Shown piece by piece: positions 32,100 through 43,082 of a DNA stretch of 64,000 nucleotides (positions are counted from its first letter, which is position 1; each line of letters opens with the position of its first letter). Made by a program: the position numbers and the translations under genes. Origin of the DNA: Alphaproteobacteria bacterium (GTDB lineage: Bacteria > Pseudomonadota > Alphaproteobacteria > Sphingomonadales > Emcibacteraceae); assembly GCA_002401455.1 (NCBI GenBank), contig NVTE01000004.1, positions 1 to 64,000 on the forward strand, in the 5' to 3' direction. The notes below the pieces were generated by a model that was not told the DNA's origin, made no database searches, and was given only the letters and a program-made list of their open reading frames with translations.

Positions 32100-33053
32100 T
32101 TAAAGCCCGACCTTGCCCATGGACAGGAATTTTTCCCGGCGTAGCTGTTTCAGCTTGTCACCGCTGAGGACGGAGAGTTCGCTAAGAGATGTTTCCAGTA
32201 CCTTGCGGATCGTGTCCATAGTCAGGCCATGGTCCCGGTGAGCGCCACCAACGGGCTCCGGAATGATCTCATCAATGACGTGTAGTTTGAGCAGGTCCTG
32301 GGCCGTAATTTTCAGGGCATTGGCCGCATCCTCGGCTTTGTCAGAGGTCCGCCACAGGATCGAGGCACAGCCTTCCGGTGAAATCACCGAATAGACCGCA
32401 TGTTCCAGCATCATCACCCGGTTGCCGGCCGCCAGCGCCACCGCACCACCGGACCCGCCCTCGCCGACAATGATCGACACTAACGGTACTTTCAGGCCGA
32501 GACAGGCTTCGGTTGAGCGGGCGATGGCTTCGGCCTGGCCGCGCTCCTCAGCGCCGACCCCAGGGTAAGCACCTGTGGTATCGACCAGGGTGATCACCGG
32601 AATGTCGAACTGTTCGGCCATTTTTAACAGGCGAATGGTTTTACGGTAGCCTTCCGGCCGCGCCATGCCAAAATTATGTTTGATCCGGCTTTGCGTGTCA
32701 TCACCCTTTTCATGGCCGATGATCATCACCGACTGGCCCTTGAACCGGCCAAGGCCACCCATGATCGCCACATCGTCAGAAAAAGCCCGGTCGCCGGCCA
32801 GCGGCATAAAATCGGTGATCAAATTCTTGACATAATCCTTGAAGTGGGGCCGCTGGGGATGGCGGGCCACCTTGATCTTCTGCCAGGGAGTCAGTCGGCC
32901 GTAGGTATCCCGCAGCAGCTTATCCCGCTTGGTTTCCAGGCGCGTAACCTCTTCGGAAATATTGATCTCTTCTCCGCTTTCCAGGTTATTCATATCCCGG
33001 ATACGGCTTTCCAGCTCGGCAATTGGTTTTTCAAAATCAAGATAAGTCAGCAT
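32100..33053 (-). CDS. accA: Acetyl-CoA carboxylase carboxyltransferase subunit alpha
   Basis: FEKPIAELESRI, VDTTGAYPGVGAEERGQAEAIA, GEGGSGGAVALAAGN. Confidence 0.97.
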   Translation of the reverse strand: MLTYLDFEKPIAELESRIRDMNNLESGEEINISEEVTRLETKRDKLLRDTYGRLTPWQKIKVARHPQRPHFKDYVKNLITDFMPLAGDRAFSDDVAIMGGLGRFKGQSVMIIGHEKGDDTQSRIKHNFGMARPEGYRKTIRLLKMAEQFDIPVITLVDTTGAYPGVGAEERGQAEAIARSTEACLGLKVPLVSIIVGEGGSGGAVALAAGNRVMMLEHAVYSVISPEGCASILWRTSDKAEDAANALKITAQDLLKLHVIDEIIPEPVGGAHRDHGLTMDTIRKVLETSLSELSVLSGDKLKQLRREKFLSMGKVGL

Positions 33054-33121
33054 ATATATTTCTCAAAAAATCACAGATATATGGGTTGAAACAAGTACAA
33101 GCAGCCCTTATAGCCCTCATT

Positions 33122-34054
33122 TCACGCCTTGGAAAGAGGGTGTTTCTGCTGAACCAAAATTTTCAGCCTTTCGGTCAGCACATGAGTGTAAATCTGGGTG
33201 GTGCTGATGTCAGAATGACCGAGCATTTTCTGCACCGCCCGCAGGTCGGCCCCGTGGGACAACAGATGGGTGGCAAAGGCATGACGCAGCACATGGGGCG
33301 ACAGTTGGCTGGGCAGAATTCCGGCATCGGCCCCCAGTTGTTTCAACAGTTGGGCAAAGCGGTGACGGGTCAGATGACCCTTGGCCCCGCGTGAGGGAAA
33401 TAGCCATTTATTTTGGCTTTTTGATCCGGTTTTATCCCCCGGGGCATCCTCCCCATGATCTAAAGCCTCCATATAAGTGTTCAGGGCGCGGATCGCCCGA
33501 CCGTTCATGGGCACCAGCCGTTCCTTATCGCCCTTGCCACGTACATATATATAGGGCTGGCCCGACTGGACGGCGACCCGGGGCAGGCTAACCAGTTCCG
33601 TCACCCGCAGGCCAGTGGCATAGAGCAGCTCAATCAGGGCATGGAGGCGGAAAGGTTTCAGACTACCCTTTTTCTCTGCCTGACGTTCCGCCACCTCCAG
33701 CAGCCGGCTGACCTGATCTTCACTAAGCAGTTTGGGCAGGGTCTTGCCCAGGCGCGGGCTGTCAAGGCCAAGCACCGGATTATCGTCCCGAATACCTTCC
33801 GCATAGAGGAATTTATAGAACTGCCGCAGAGTCGACAGTTTGCGGGCCTGGGTCCGGGCGGCCAGACCGCTGGCCTGGAGCCCTGCCAAATAGGCCCTCA
33901 GATGATCCCGGTTCAGATCTTTCAGGGGGACAGTATTATGGTCTGACAGACGGTCCAGGTCCCGCTCATAGGACTCAAGGGTATTTTGCGCCGCCCCTCG
34001 TTCTGCACCGAGCATCTCCAGAAACTGGCTGATAAGGGTGCGATCAGAAACCAT
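33122..34054 (-). CDS. xerD: Tyrosine site-specific recombinase (XerD-like)
   Basis: 310 aa; [14 protein letters not shown] (Arg), [41 protein letters not shown] (HxxR, H, Y). Confidence 0.93.
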   Translation of the reverse strand: MVSDRTLISQFLEMLGAERGAAQNTLESYERDLDRLSDHNTVPLKDLNRDHLRAYLAGLQASGLAARTQARKLSTLRQFYKFLYAEGIRDDNPVLGLDSPRLGKTLPKLLSEDQVSRLLEVAERQAEKKGSLKPFRLHALIELLYATGLRVTELVSLPRVAVQSGQPYIYVRGKGDKERLVPMNGRAIRALNTYMEALDHGEDAPGDKTGSKSQNKWLFPSRGAKGHLTRHRFAQLLKQLGADAGILPSQLSPHVLRHAFATHLLSHGADLRAVQKMLGHSDISTTQIYTHVLTERLKILVQQKHPLSKA

Positions 34055-36149
34055 TGTTGGCCAATATTTCCAGGGCCAGTTGACGGGCTTCCGCCTCCAG
34101 ACCCACCGACCTGAGCGCCCGGATCACCGCACTAGCCCCGGTCGGATCAAGAGCTGAACCACCGTCCTCATCAGCCAGCAGGCACAGCAGCACAGTTTCG
34201 CCGAGCTTATCGCCGGCCACCGCGCTGATCAGATTGCGCCAGACCGCCACCGGGATCGGATGGTTGTTATCCTGAACCAGGGGGCCGATCAGCTCCTGCC
34301 ACATGGATTCCGGCACCTTAAAGCCCAGGGCCTCGGTCACGGAATAAAACAGGGCGGCTTTTTCTTTGCGGCGTTCCGGCGACAGAACCATCTGGCCGTT
34401 CCACCACAGGTCGAGAATGCCCCTTGACCAAGGGATGTCCTTGGTCTGGTCCGAGACGATCATCAGGGGCCAGATATCGACCAGCGCCCGGGTCGCGTCC
34501 ACATGACCGTTAAAGGCCGCCGTCCGGACAAAGCCATACCACTCTCGGGCCTTGCGGTCATTGCCGGCCAGCATCAGGGCGCGGGTGAGGTGATGGGCAT
34601 GAAACAACAGGTCCTCCCCGGGCTCGAGCGAGCGCACAGCGCGGGCATTAAGCAGGGCGGCGCGGGGTAGGTCCCGCTGGGGCAGAGCCCGGTCCCAGAT
34701 GGCTTTCAGGGTTTCGGCCTTGTGCAGGTCATCAATTTGTTTGGCCGCAGATTGATATAGCAAAACATCGCCCATGATGGTGTCATCCACCCGGGCAATG
34801 ACAATGGCATTGTCATATTCACTTTCGGTGAAACTTAAATTACCATAGAGCGGGATGATTTTTTTCACCGGATAGGTCGCCGAGCGGTAGCTTTGCGCCG
34901 CCGCCATCAGACGGCCTTCCTTCTGCACATTGGCGTTGCCGGACAGGGCATAGAGAACCAGCGCCGGGGCATCGCCAAACATCTGGGCCGCCAGGGGCTG
35001 CTCCAATGTCGACAACAGGCTGTAAGTCATGGGGTCCAGCTGGCCAAAGCCCGACGAGAAACTCTGTTGGGTCTCGCCATTTTCCCCCTCCATCGATAAT
35101 TTATTGATCAGGTCATAAAAAATGAAATCTGTATTTCCCTGCTCCATGAGCAATTCCATGGTCAGGGCGGCCCCCTCACCATTGCCCTCCATGGCCTGGC
35201 AATAGGCCAGAAGCTTCAGCCAGTAATGATCGGTTAAGGCCTCTTCGTCTGCCCCGTCCACATCCGCATCCACGGCTTGTCTGGCGATGGTGCAGGCCGC
35301 AGAGATATCCCCGGCCATCAACATCAGATCACTGATTTCCTGCGATCCGTCACCGGACTCCCGGGGCAGAAGTTTCAGAAAGGAGACCAGCATGGCCAGG
35401 TCACCGGTTTCGCCGATTTTCTTGATTCTGAGGGACAGGAACCGGGACAGGTCGGCCGCGCTGGGGTTTTGAGGGACTAAAATTTCCGGGATTTTAATGA
35501 CGTCTATGCCAATAGAGGCTGTCTCTGAGGAGCCAGGGCCTGAAGCGACCGGTACAGTCTGACCGCCGGGGAGATCAGGTAAAATTTTCTCAACCGGGAC
35601 GGTCGCCGCCGACAGCAGAAGTTTTCTGGTCAAGGCCGCCATGACCGGCGATCTGGTCGGCACGGGCAGGATGGATAACAACTGTTCAATGCGCGCCCGT
35701 TCGGACCCCCGCCACAGGGTCAGGGGAAACCCCCCGTCCTTTTCACCGATCAGTCCCTGTTCCGCCGGGATTGTGGCAATGAGTTCCAGGGTCTCAACCT
35801 CAAGACCGTCTGGATCAAGGCCGGTATCAGCCTCCGCATCGGCACCGATTCCCTCATCTTTGTCCTGCAAAACAATCGGGGCGACTTGTTTTGTCGGCGG
35901 GATATAGGGGCCGGGCTCGCCTTTGGGAAACAAAATAGACCGGGGCAATTCTGTTGCCGGTTTTTTAGACGGGTGATCCTGTTCCGCCTTCAGTTTGATC
36001 TGTTGGAGTTTGACCTCTTGGGGCATGATCTCCAAAGGCCGGATTTGCGTCCCCTCCTCCTGCTGCATCGCCAGAAGAACCGCCGAATCCACCAGAACAA
36101 GCCCGGTAGTGGCAAGGATAAGAATGCGTATGAACGGTAAACGGATCAT
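34044..36149 (-). CDS. Uncharacterised 701 aa protein with N-terminal signal/anchor segment and predicted alpha-helical repeat-rich body
   Basis: Single long ORF overlapping the xerD start; hydrophobic N-terminus [21 protein letters not shown]; no family motif recognised. Confidence 0.7.
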   Translation of the reverse strand: MIRLPFIRILILATTGLVLVDSAVLLAMQQEEGTQIRPLEIMPQEVKLQQIKLKAEQDHPSKKPATELPRSILFPKGEPGPYIPPTKQVAPIVLQDKDEGIGADAEADTGLDPDGLEVETLELIATIPAEQGLIGEKDGGFPLTLWRGSERARIEQLLSILPVPTRSPVMAALTRKLLLSAATVPVEKILPDLPGGQTVPVASGPGSSETASIGIDVIKIPEILVPQNPSAADLSRFLSLRIKKIGETGDLAMLVSFLKLLPRESGDGSQEISDLMLMAGDISAACTIARQAVDADVDGADEEALTDHYWLKLLAYCQAMEGNGEGAALTMELLMEQGNTDFIFYDLINKLSMEGENGETQQSFSSGFGQLDPMTYSLLSTLEQPLAAQMFGDAPALVLYALSGNANVQKEGRLMAAAQSYRSATYPVKKIIPLYGNLSFTESEYDNAIVIARVDDTIMGDVLLYQSAAKQIDDLHKAETLKAIWDRALPQRDLPRAALLNARAVRSLEPGEDLLFHAHHLTRALMLAGNDRKAREWYGFVRTAAFNGHVDATRALVDIWPLMIVSDQTKDIPWSRGILDLWWNGQMVLSPERRKEKAALFYSVTEALGFKVPESMWQELIGPLVQDNNHPIPVAVWRNLISAVAGDKLGETVLLCLLADEDGGSALDPTGASAVIRALRSVGLEAEARQLALEILANNGF

Positions 36150-36229
36150 ATTATTTCCTGGTCAGCACCCCTTAACCTCTATGTGGTTAACCATTGAGGG
36201 GGTGATATTAAGACTTTTCAACGTTATAA

Positions 36230-36370
36230 CTATTGGGGGAACCGATCATCGGACAGGGTTTTTTCCACCTTCTGTTTCGGGGGGGCGATATCGACGGTCA
36301 TCAGATAAACCGCCCCTGCACCAATTCCCACCAATATAAGGATGATCATCATTAACCAAAATTTGCCCAT
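36230..36370 (-). CDS. Small (46 aa) single-TM protein upstream of aroK
   Basis: MGKFWLMMIILILVGIGAGAVYLMTVDIAPPKQKVEKTLSDDRFPQ: TM helix followed by DIAPPKQKVEK...DDRFP tail; likely internal start in ORF 36230..36457. Confidence 0.65.
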   Translation of the reverse strand: MGKFWLMMIILILVGIGAGAVYLMTVDIAPPKQKVEKTLSDDRFPQ

Positions 36371-36560
36371 TTTTCGTCTTATTCCCTCGATCGTAAATAT
36401 ATAATTTCCTGTAAGAGGGCATAGTAACCATCTCTGGCCCAATGGTAAAGTGCCCACTGATATTCCTCATTCCCACCCTCCCGTGAATAAAAAAGAAATA
36501 TGGTTATTTAATGACTTTCTGTATGTCAAACGCAACTAGCCATGCTAAGAGTAAGCCATA

Positions 36561-37184
36561 ATGAAACGTTATAAAAAAGCCAAAAAAAAATCACCCTCCG
36601 CCCGTCTAAGGTATCCTTTAACCAAAAGCATCTCTTTAATTGGTCTGATGGGGTCAGGAAAAACCACGGTCGGAACCCGCCTGGCCCGTAAGCTGGGTAT
36701 ATCTTTTGTCGATTCTGATGCCGAAATTGAAATCGCCGCCGATCATACCGTCAGTGAAATTTTTGAAAAATTTGGCGAGGAAGATTTCCGCAACGGCGAA
36801 CGCAAAGTTATTAAACGTCTGATTTCCGAAAAACCCAATGTTCTGGGCACCGGCGGCGGTGCTTTCATGGACCGGGTCACCCGCCGGCGGCTGAAAGAAA
36901 AAACCATCACCATCTGGCTGAAGGCCGACATTGATCATCTGGTGGAGAGGACCTCCAGGCGGAATACCAGACCCCTGCTCCGGGCAGGCAACCCAGAAGA
37001 AATATTGCGAAACCTGGCCAAAAAGCGCTATCCTGTCTATGGTCAGGCGGTCATCACCGTAGAAACCGGCGCCGGCCCCCATGAAAAAGTGGTCAACGAT
37101 ATCATCTGGAAACTCAATCAGTATCTGGCAAAAGAGAAAAAGAAACAAGACAATGTCGAGCCAACACATAACCGTCAGCCTTAA
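36561..37184 (+). CDS. aroK: Shikimate kinase
   Basis: SISLIGLMGSGKTTVGTRLARKLGISFVDSDAEIE, GTGGGAFMD. Confidence 0.95.
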   Translation: MKRYKKAKKKSPSARLRYPLTKSISLIGLMGSGKTTVGTRLARKLGISFVDSDAEIEIAADHTVSEIFEKFGEEDFRNGERKVIKRLISEKPNVLGTGGGAFMDRVTRRRLKEKTITIWLKADIDHLVERTSRRNTRPLLRAGNPEEILRNLAKKRYPVYGQAVITVETGAGPHEKVVNDIIWKLNQYLAKEKKKQDNVEPTHNRQP

Positions 37185-38274
37185 AGATCACAGCTATGAC
37201 ATTCATGTAAGCGACGGCCTTTTGGACCGGGCCGGAGTGATCATTTCCCCGCTGCTGAACCGGCCAAGAACCGTCATCATCACCGATGAAAATGTCGCCC
37301 GCCACCAGCTGCCCCGACTGGAAAAATCTTTGCAGAAGGCCAACATTGCCTTTGACACCATCGTCTTGCCCGCCGGAGAAGCCACCAAATCCTTTGCCCA
37401 GATGGAAGCACTGCTCGATCAGCTGCTCCGCCTGCGGCTTGAACGGCGGGACAAGATTATCGCCTTTGGCGGCGGGGTCATTGGTGACCTTGTCGGGTTT
37501 TGCGCCAGCATTTACCAGCGCGGCATCGGCTTCATCCAGATTCCGACCACTCTGCTATCGCAAGTCGACAGTTCGGTTGGCGGCAAAACCGGCATCAACA
37601 GCCCCCGGGGAAAAAACCTGATCGGCAGCTTTCATCAGCCCGACCTGGTCCTGACCGATGTCAGCACCCTGGACAGCCTGCCCAAAAGACAACTTCTGTC
37701 CGGCTATGCGGAGGTGGTGAAATATGGCCTGATCAACGATCCGGAGTTTTTCCACTGGCTGGAAATCAATGGCCCTGAGATCATCGCCGGAAATCATAAC
37801 GTCCAGACCGATGCCATCCTCAGCTGCTGCCGGGCCAAGGCGGCGGTTGTTGCTGAAGATGAAAAAGAACACGGCGCCCGGGCCCTCCTGAATCTCGGCC
37901 ATACCTTTGGTCATGCCCTGGAAGCGGAAGTTGGCTATTCTGATCATCTGTTCCACGGCGAAGCGGTGGCCATCGGCATGGTCATGGCCTTTGACCTGTC
38001 CGTCAAAATGGGCCTGTGCCCGGCCGAAGACGCCAACCAGGTCCGCGACCATCTGGAAAAAATATCTCTACCAACCCGCATCAGCCGGTCGGATCATCCG
38101 ATCAGTCAGGTTGACATGACCGCCGACAGGTTGCTGGACCATACCCGCCATGATAAAAAAATAGCTGATGGCCGGGTGACTTTTGTGTTAGCCTCTGGCT
38201 TAGGAAGGGCTTTCTTAAGCCCGGATGTCGACCCCGAAGACGTTAAACACATCTTTCAATTAGCCCTGGACTGA
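37153..38274 (+). CDS. aroB: 3-dehydroquinate synthase
   Basis: GGGVIGDLVGFCASIYQRGIGFIQIPTTLLSQVDSSVGGKTGIN; start MSSQHITVSLKDHSYDIHV, 32-nt overlap with aroK. Confidence 0.96.
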   Translation: MSSQHITVSLKDHSYDIHVSDGLLDRAGVIISPLLNRPRTVIITDENVARHQLPRLEKSLQKANIAFDTIVLPAGEATKSFAQMEALLDQLLRLRLERRDKIIAFGGGVIGDLVGFCASIYQRGIGFIQIPTTLLSQVDSSVGGKTGINSPRGKNLIGSFHQPDLVLTDVSTLDSLPKRQLLSGYAEVVKYGLINDPEFFHWLEINGPEIIAGNHNVQTDAILSCCRAKAAVVAEDEKEHGARALLNLGHTFGHALEAEVGYSDHLFHGEAVAIGMVMAFDLSVKMGLCPAEDANQVRDHLEKISLPTRISRSDHPISQVDMTADRLLDHTRHDKKIADGRVTFVLASGLGRAFLSPDVDPEDVKHIFQLALD

Positions 38275-38288
38275 GACCACCCCTGGAC

Positions 38289-39554
38289 ATGCTCATAGAA
38301 ATTCTCCTTTTTTCCGGTATCATTGTTTTCCTGATTTTCTTATCGGGATTTTTCTCCGGTACCGAAACCGCCCTGACCGCAACCTCGCCGTCACGCATTC
38401 ACCGCATGGCCAAAAGCGGCAATAAACGGGCCAGCCTTGTCGAACGGCTGATGGATGATTCCGAACGGCTGATCGGGGCTATTCTTCTGGGCAATAATCT
38501 GGTTAATATTCTGGCCTCTGCCCTGACAACGGCGTTTTTTATCCGCCTGTTTGGCGAGATCGGCGTGGTCTATGCCACCCTGGTCATGACCATACTGGTC
38601 CTGGTCTTTGCTGAGGTGTTACCCAAGACCTATGCCATCACCCACCCGGAACGGGTCGCCCTGAAGGTGGCCCCCTTTGCCCGATTGACGGTTGTACTGT
38701 TTTCGCCCTTTGTCGCCCTGGTTCAGGCTGTGGTCCGGCTGACCCTGCGGCTGTTCGGGGTTGATATCAACAACCAGAACACCCTCTCTGCCCATGATGA
38801 AATCCGCGGAGCTATCAGCCTTCAGGCCCATGAGGGTGGGCTGATTAAAAACAATAAAGACATGCTCGACAGCATTCTTGACCTGGAGGATATCCAGCTT
38901 GAAGATGTCATGAAGCACCGGAAAAATGTTGAAATGGTCAATATGGAGGACAGCTCGGAAGAGATTTTTGCCCAGGTTGTCTCCAGCCCCTATACTCGGT
39001 TGCCCCTGTGGCAGGATGATCCGGATAATATTATCGGCATCATTCATGCTAAGGAAGTGCTACGAGCGGTTAATGCCAATGACGGCCGCGCCGCCGGACT
39101 GGACTTTTCCCAGATCGCCAGCAAGCCCTGGTTTGTGCCTGAAACCACCAGCCTGCAGGAACAATTGGCAAAATTCCGCTCTGAAAAGGCCCATTTCGCC
39201 CTGGTCGTCGATGAATATGGCGCCTTCATGGGCGTGATTACCCTGGAAGATATCCTGGAAGAAATCGTCGGCGAAATCTATGACGAGCATGATACCCTGA
39301 CCACGGATGCCAAGGTCCTCATTGACGGATCAGTGATGGTCAGTGGTGATAATGCCATCCGTGACCTCAATCGCCAGTTCAACTGGACACTTAATGATGA
39401 TATTGCCGTCACCATTGCTGGCTATGTCATTGATATTGCCGAGACCATCCCCCTGCCCGGCCAGAAATTCACCCAGGATGGCTTTACCTTTGAAGTGCTG
39501 AAAAGACGCCGCAACCAGATCACCTCGGTCCTGATCCTGCCAAAAAAGAAATGA
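38289..39554 (+). CDS. HlyC/CorC family (CNNM/CBS domain) transporter
   Basis: SGFFSGTETALTATSPSRIHRMAKSGNKRA, CBS pair, EYGAFMGVITLEDILEEIVGEIYDEHD. Confidence 0.93.
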   Translation: MLIEILLFSGIIVFLIFLSGFFSGTETALTATSPSRIHRMAKSGNKRASLVERLMDDSERLIGAILLGNNLVNILASALTTAFFIRLFGEIGVVYATLVMTILVLVFAEVLPKTYAITHPERVALKVAPFARLTVVLFSPFVALVQAVVRLTLRLFGVDINNQNTLSAHDEIRGAISLQAHEGGLIKNNKDMLDSILDLEDIQLEDVMKHRKNVEMVNMEDSSEEIFAQVVSSPYTRLPLWQDDPDNIIGIIHAKEVLRAVNANDGRAAGLDFSQIASKPWFVPETTSLQEQLAKFRSEKAHFALVVDEYGAFMGVITLEDILEEIVGEIYDEHDTLTTDAKVLIDGSVMVSGDNAIRDLNRQFNWTLNDDIAVTIAGYVIDIAETIPLPGQKFTQDGFTFEVLKRRRNQITSVLILPKKK

Positions 39555-39559
39555 CGCTT

Positions 39560-39922
39560 TTACGTGTCTTCTTTCTGGTCCAGAACCTGTGACAGGTGAT
39601 TAATACGGGCCGGTGACAGGCTGCGGATTTTCCGCGCCAGTTGATTAACCAGACCGACAGCCTCCGCCGACAGGCCTGAGGTGTCGACGGTAATACGCGG
39701 ATCAGACAGACGGGCCAGCTGTTCGATTTCCTCCGCATCATCCCAGATCAGGTTAAAATAACCGATCACCTTTTGCACCATGGCCCAGTTCGGCTGACCC
39801 CGGTGGCCATGCTCTAGCGCCGACAGATAAGCCGGACTGACCGACAGGTCAGCCGCCATCTGTTTCTGACTGAGGCCCTTATTTTTTCTCAGGTGGCGAA
39901 TTTTTTGCCCAAAGGGGGTCAT
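39560..39922 (-). CDS. XRE-family HTH transcriptional regulator
   Basis: KIRHLRKNKGLSQKQMAADLSVSPAYLSALEHGHRG HTH. Confidence 0.9.
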   Translation of the reverse strand: MTPFGQKIRHLRKNKGLSQKQMAADLSVSPAYLSALEHGHRGQPNWAMVQKVIGYFNLIWDDAEEIEQLARLSDPRITVDTSGLSAEAVGLVNQLARKIRSLSPARINHLSQVLDQKEDT

Positions 39923-40521
39923 GCACCATGCCCCCGCTGACTTTTTAGAATCACATAGAGCGCCCCGTCGCCGCCGTGGGCGGTATTGGCGGCATAATAA
40001 GACACGATCCGGGTCGCCAGATGGCCCTGGGATAACCAGCGCGGTACATTGGTTTTCAGGATTCCCCGTTGTCTTTCATAGTCCGAATGACTGCTGGTGC
40101 CCAGATCAGATTTCAGGCCGCCCTTGCCGGTGATCACCAGGATAAACCGCTTGCCGCGCCGGTGGGCCTCCTCCACATAATGGCTGAGCGCGGCGAAGGC
40201 CCGGTCTTCCGACATGCCGTGAAGGTCAATCCGGCCCTCGGGCCTGATCTTGCCCCGGCGCAGTTTCTGCTGCCAGTGATGATCCGCGTCCCGTAAAGAT
40301 ACCGTCTGTTCGGTCAAAGGCCGGGCCGGCGCTGACGCCAAGGATGAAGACTGGCCAAAATCAAAGCCACAATCCGCCGGGGCCTGTCCCCGGTATAGGG
40401 ACCGGCGCACCAAAGGGCTTGCCACCCGGTTGCTGTCCATTTTGGCAATGGTCTGGGTCACTTTATTCCAGAGGTTTTTTTCCGCCTCGCTCAGACCATC
40501 CCGGGATTTTCTGCGGGTCAT
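39919..40521 (-). CDS. Smr/MutS C-terminal domain protein
   Basis: IDLHGMSEDRAFAALSHYVEEAHRRGKRFILVITGKG, HGGDGALYVILK. Confidence 0.9.
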   Translation of the reverse strand: MTRRKSRDGLSEAEKNLWNKVTQTIAKMDSNRVASPLVRRSLYRGQAPADCGFDFGQSSSLASAPARPLTEQTVSLRDADHHWQQKLRRGKIRPEGRIDLHGMSEDRAFAALSHYVEEAHRRGKRFILVITGKGGLKSDLGTSSHSDYERQRGILKTNVPRWLSQGHLATRIVSYYAANTAHGGDGALYVILKSQRGHGA

Positions 40522-41729
40522 TGTTCAGCCTCCTGAGCCGCCAGAACCCGCCGGGCCAGGTCGTTGGGCACCAGGAAATAATAGCGGCCCCGATCCCTCA
40601 TAGGGCCGGCCAGCAGTCCGGCCTCGGTCCCCATGCCCCAGTAAACATCAGCCCGCACCCGGCCCTTGATGGCCCCGCCGGTATCCTGGGCGATAACCAG
40701 CCGCCGGATCGGCTGCGCTGGGTTATTAGAAGTTTCGGAGTCAGACGGTTTCAGGTCCAGCCACACCGGCATGCCCAGCGGCACATAACGCCGGTCCACC
40801 GCCAGCGAACGGCCTGCCGTCAGATCCACATTCATGGTACCGACCGGAGCATCCTGGCCCATGGGACGAAAAAACACATAGGACGGATTTTTCCACATCA
40901 GCGCACCGGCCTGCAAAGGGTGGGCCGTGATCCAGGCCCTGATCGCCTGCATGGACATATCCTCAAGCGTGATGTCGCCGCTCTCGATCAGGAATTTACC
41001 GATGGCATGATAGGCCAGGCCATTTTTCCCGGCATAGCCAAAAGTGCGGCGAACGCCATCCTCATAGCGAATCACCCCAGACCCCTGAATATGGACAAAA
41101 AAAGCATCGGCCGGGTCCCGGAGCCAGACCAGTTCCAGGTTCTGGTCCTGCAACGCTCCCTGGTCGATGGTCTGCCGGTCCCGGTACGGCACAAACTCGC
41201 CGTCCGTCACCTGGCCGATAATGGATTTCCCCCGGAACTCCTGACGGAACCGACCAAGGTCCAGAACTTTCAAGTCTTCCGGCAGACCATAGAGGGGATA
41301 GGTATAGTCGGATGTCCGGATTGCACTGCCGCGATATTCCGGGACAAAATAGCCGGTAAACAGACCTTCGGTCTCGGCGGCATAGGACAGCAGCATAAAC
41401 TGCTGTTCAAAAAATTTCCGCGACCTGTCATCGGAGAGGTCGGTCAGTTTTTCAGCTACCCGACACGGGGACTGCCAGTCTGCCACCGTACCCCCGAGTG
41501 TCGTTGGTATGATTTTTTTGGTCGGGGGTTGGCGCAGGAAGACCGCACAGGATTTTTTAAAAGCGCCGAAGGCCAAGGCCTGTCTGTCCGTGGTCCAATT
41601 GCCCAGATCGCCGTAAGACACCGCCACATAGTCAGTGGACCTGGCCGACTGCGGACCAATATTTACCAGGAACGATAGCGAGAACAGGAAAATGAACCCG
41701 GCACCGCTAATGATAAAAATTTTTCCCAT
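40518..41729 (-). CDS. mltA: Membrane-bound lytic murein transglycosylase A
   Basis: LFTGYFVPEYRGS, VHIQGSGVIRYEDG, IAQDTGGAIKGRVRADVYWGMGTEAG (3D domain). Confidence 0.93.
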   Translation of the reverse strand: MGKIFIISGAGFIFLFSLSFLVNIGPQSARSTDYVAVSYGDLGNWTTDRQALAFGAFKKSCAVFLRQPPTKKIIPTTLGGTVADWQSPCRVAEKLTDLSDDRSRKFFEQQFMLLSYAAETEGLFTGYFVPEYRGSAIRTSDYTYPLYGLPEDLKVLDLGRFRQEFRGKSIIGQVTDGEFVPYRDRQTIDQGALQDQNLELVWLRDPADAFFVHIQGSGVIRYEDGVRRTFGYAGKNGLAYHAIGKFLIESGDITLEDMSMQAIRAWITAHPLQAGALMWKNPSYVFFRPMGQDAPVGTMNVDLTAGRSLAVDRRYVPLGMPVWLDLKPSDSETSNNPAQPIRRLVIAQDTGGAIKGRVRADVYWGMGTEAGLLAGPMRDRGRYYFLVPNDLARRVLAAQEAEQ

Positions 41730-41755
41730 ATTTTTATACCATGACCAGATGATAA

Positions 41756-42466
41756 TTAATCAGTTCTTGTGGCGACCAGGGTCCAATTAGGGTCGGCGCT
41801 TTTCACATCACGGCAAAAGGTCCAGATATCCGTGACCTGAATGGTCTTATCCACATTGCCCTCAATGATTTTATCGTCCGCATCCCGGGTCGCCATGATC
41901 ATATGGCTGGTAAATTCAACAGTAACTTCCGCCAGGGACCCGGTCAGACTGACCTCAACAAGGTCAATTTTTTCGATATCCATCAGTTTATTCTCACTGC
42001 GGACCTTGCGGCTAGCCATGCTGTCGATCGCGCCATCAAATTGGTCAAAGACCTGGCGGCTCAACATGCTGCGCAAAGTTTTTCGGTCCTGATCCCAGAA
42101 AGCGGATAAAATCAGACCATAGGCATATTCCGCCCCATCATAAAAGCTGCGCACATTAAAGCTGCGATCAAACTGGTTTATTTCCATGATCCGGTCATAA
42201 AAGGGTGAAGACTTGCTCAGGCCCAGGTTAACAACCGGATCTGGCTCGTCCATGTCAGGACGGAACTGAACAACATTATCCTCGTCCATCTGGGCATCTT
42301 GCCGGGACTTGCCCTCATAGGGATTGCGGTTATGATCCTCATTTTGATCATCGGCCGGATCAAAGCCGGTTTTCTTGCCCAGAGTACGGCGCAATTGAAA
42401 TAAAATAAAAACGGCAACCAGGGCCAATATTATAATCAGTTCAAAGCTTTCAGAATCTGTTTGCAT
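41756..42466 (-). CDS. Tim44-like domain protein
   Basis: N-terminal TM then Tim44/TimA-like domain; WTFCRDVKSADPNWTLVATR C-terminus; typical alphaproteobacterial position next to mltA/secB. Confidence 0.85.
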   Translation of the reverse strand: MQTDSESFELIIILALVAVFILFQLRRTLGKKTGFDPADDQNEDHNRNPYEGKSRQDAQMDEDNVVQFRPDMDEPDPVVNLGLSKSSPFYDRIMEINQFDRSFNVRSFYDGAEYAYGLILSAFWDQDRKTLRSMLSRQVFDQFDGAIDSMASRKVRSENKLMDIEKIDLVEVSLTGSLAEVTVEFTSHMIMATRDADDKIIEGNVDKTIQVTDIWTFCRDVKSADPNWTLVATRTD

Positions 42467-42608
42467 TTTTTTCCTGTTCTACATCTTGGCGAAAGATATA
42501 TGATACCCATATTAGCCTTATATATAAGACGTTTTCAGGTAAATTTAAATACACCATTTTATATTGCCCGTAAATAATGTTTAAATCATTTATAAAGAGC
42601 CCGAAATA

Positions 42609-43082
42609 ATGCCTTTACTCATATTAGTTGTCCTGCTTGGGGTGCCCTATCTTGAATTTCTGGTATTTCTGGAAGTGGGCAGTGCCATTGGCGGCCTTCA
42701 GGCCCTTCTCCTGACCATCCTGACGGCGGTGATCGGGGTTTACCTGATCCGTCAGCAGGGACTTGTTGTCATGAACCGGATGCATCACGCCATGCAGCGG
42801 GGGGAAAGCCCCGTGGAAGACATCCTGCACGGGTTCTTTTTATTGATAGCCGGCCTGTTTTTCCTGTTGCCGGGATTTATTACCGATACGGTGGCCCTGC
42901 TCTTGGCCATTGAGCCGATCCGGGCAGTGCTCGGCAAAATCATTGTAAAAAATATCAGGGCCACCTTTTACAACGCCGGTTCAGGAGCCAAAAATCAAGC
43001 CCCTTTTCAGGAGGGAATCATCATTGACGGCGAATTTGAGGATGATCCGGATGTGCCAAAAAATATTGACCATAAAGAGTAA
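42609..43082 (+). CDS. FxsA family membrane protein
   Basis: YLEFLVFLEVGSAIGGLQALLLTILTAVIGVYLIRQQG, DILHGFFLLIAGLFFLLPGFITD. Confidence 0.9.
   Translation: MPLLILVVLLGVPYLEFLVFLEVGSAIGGLQALLLTILTAVIGVYLIRQQGLVVMNRMHHAMQRGESPVEDILHGFFLLIAGLFFLLPGFITDTVALLLAIEPIRAVLGKIIVKNIRATFYNAGSGAKNQAPFQEGIIIDGEFEDDPDVPKNIDHKE

Noticed and set aside
36168-36212. Hairpin-like CACCCC...TTAACC...GGTTAA...GGGGTG downstream of the 46-aa ORF
   Set aside because: Asymmetric arms and no T tract in either orientation; not a convincing terminator.
40344-41678. 444-aa ORF antisense to mltA
   Set aside because: Shadow ORF with Arg/His/Pro/Gln-rich composition typical of antisense reading of a GC-rich gene; mltA is clear on the other strand.
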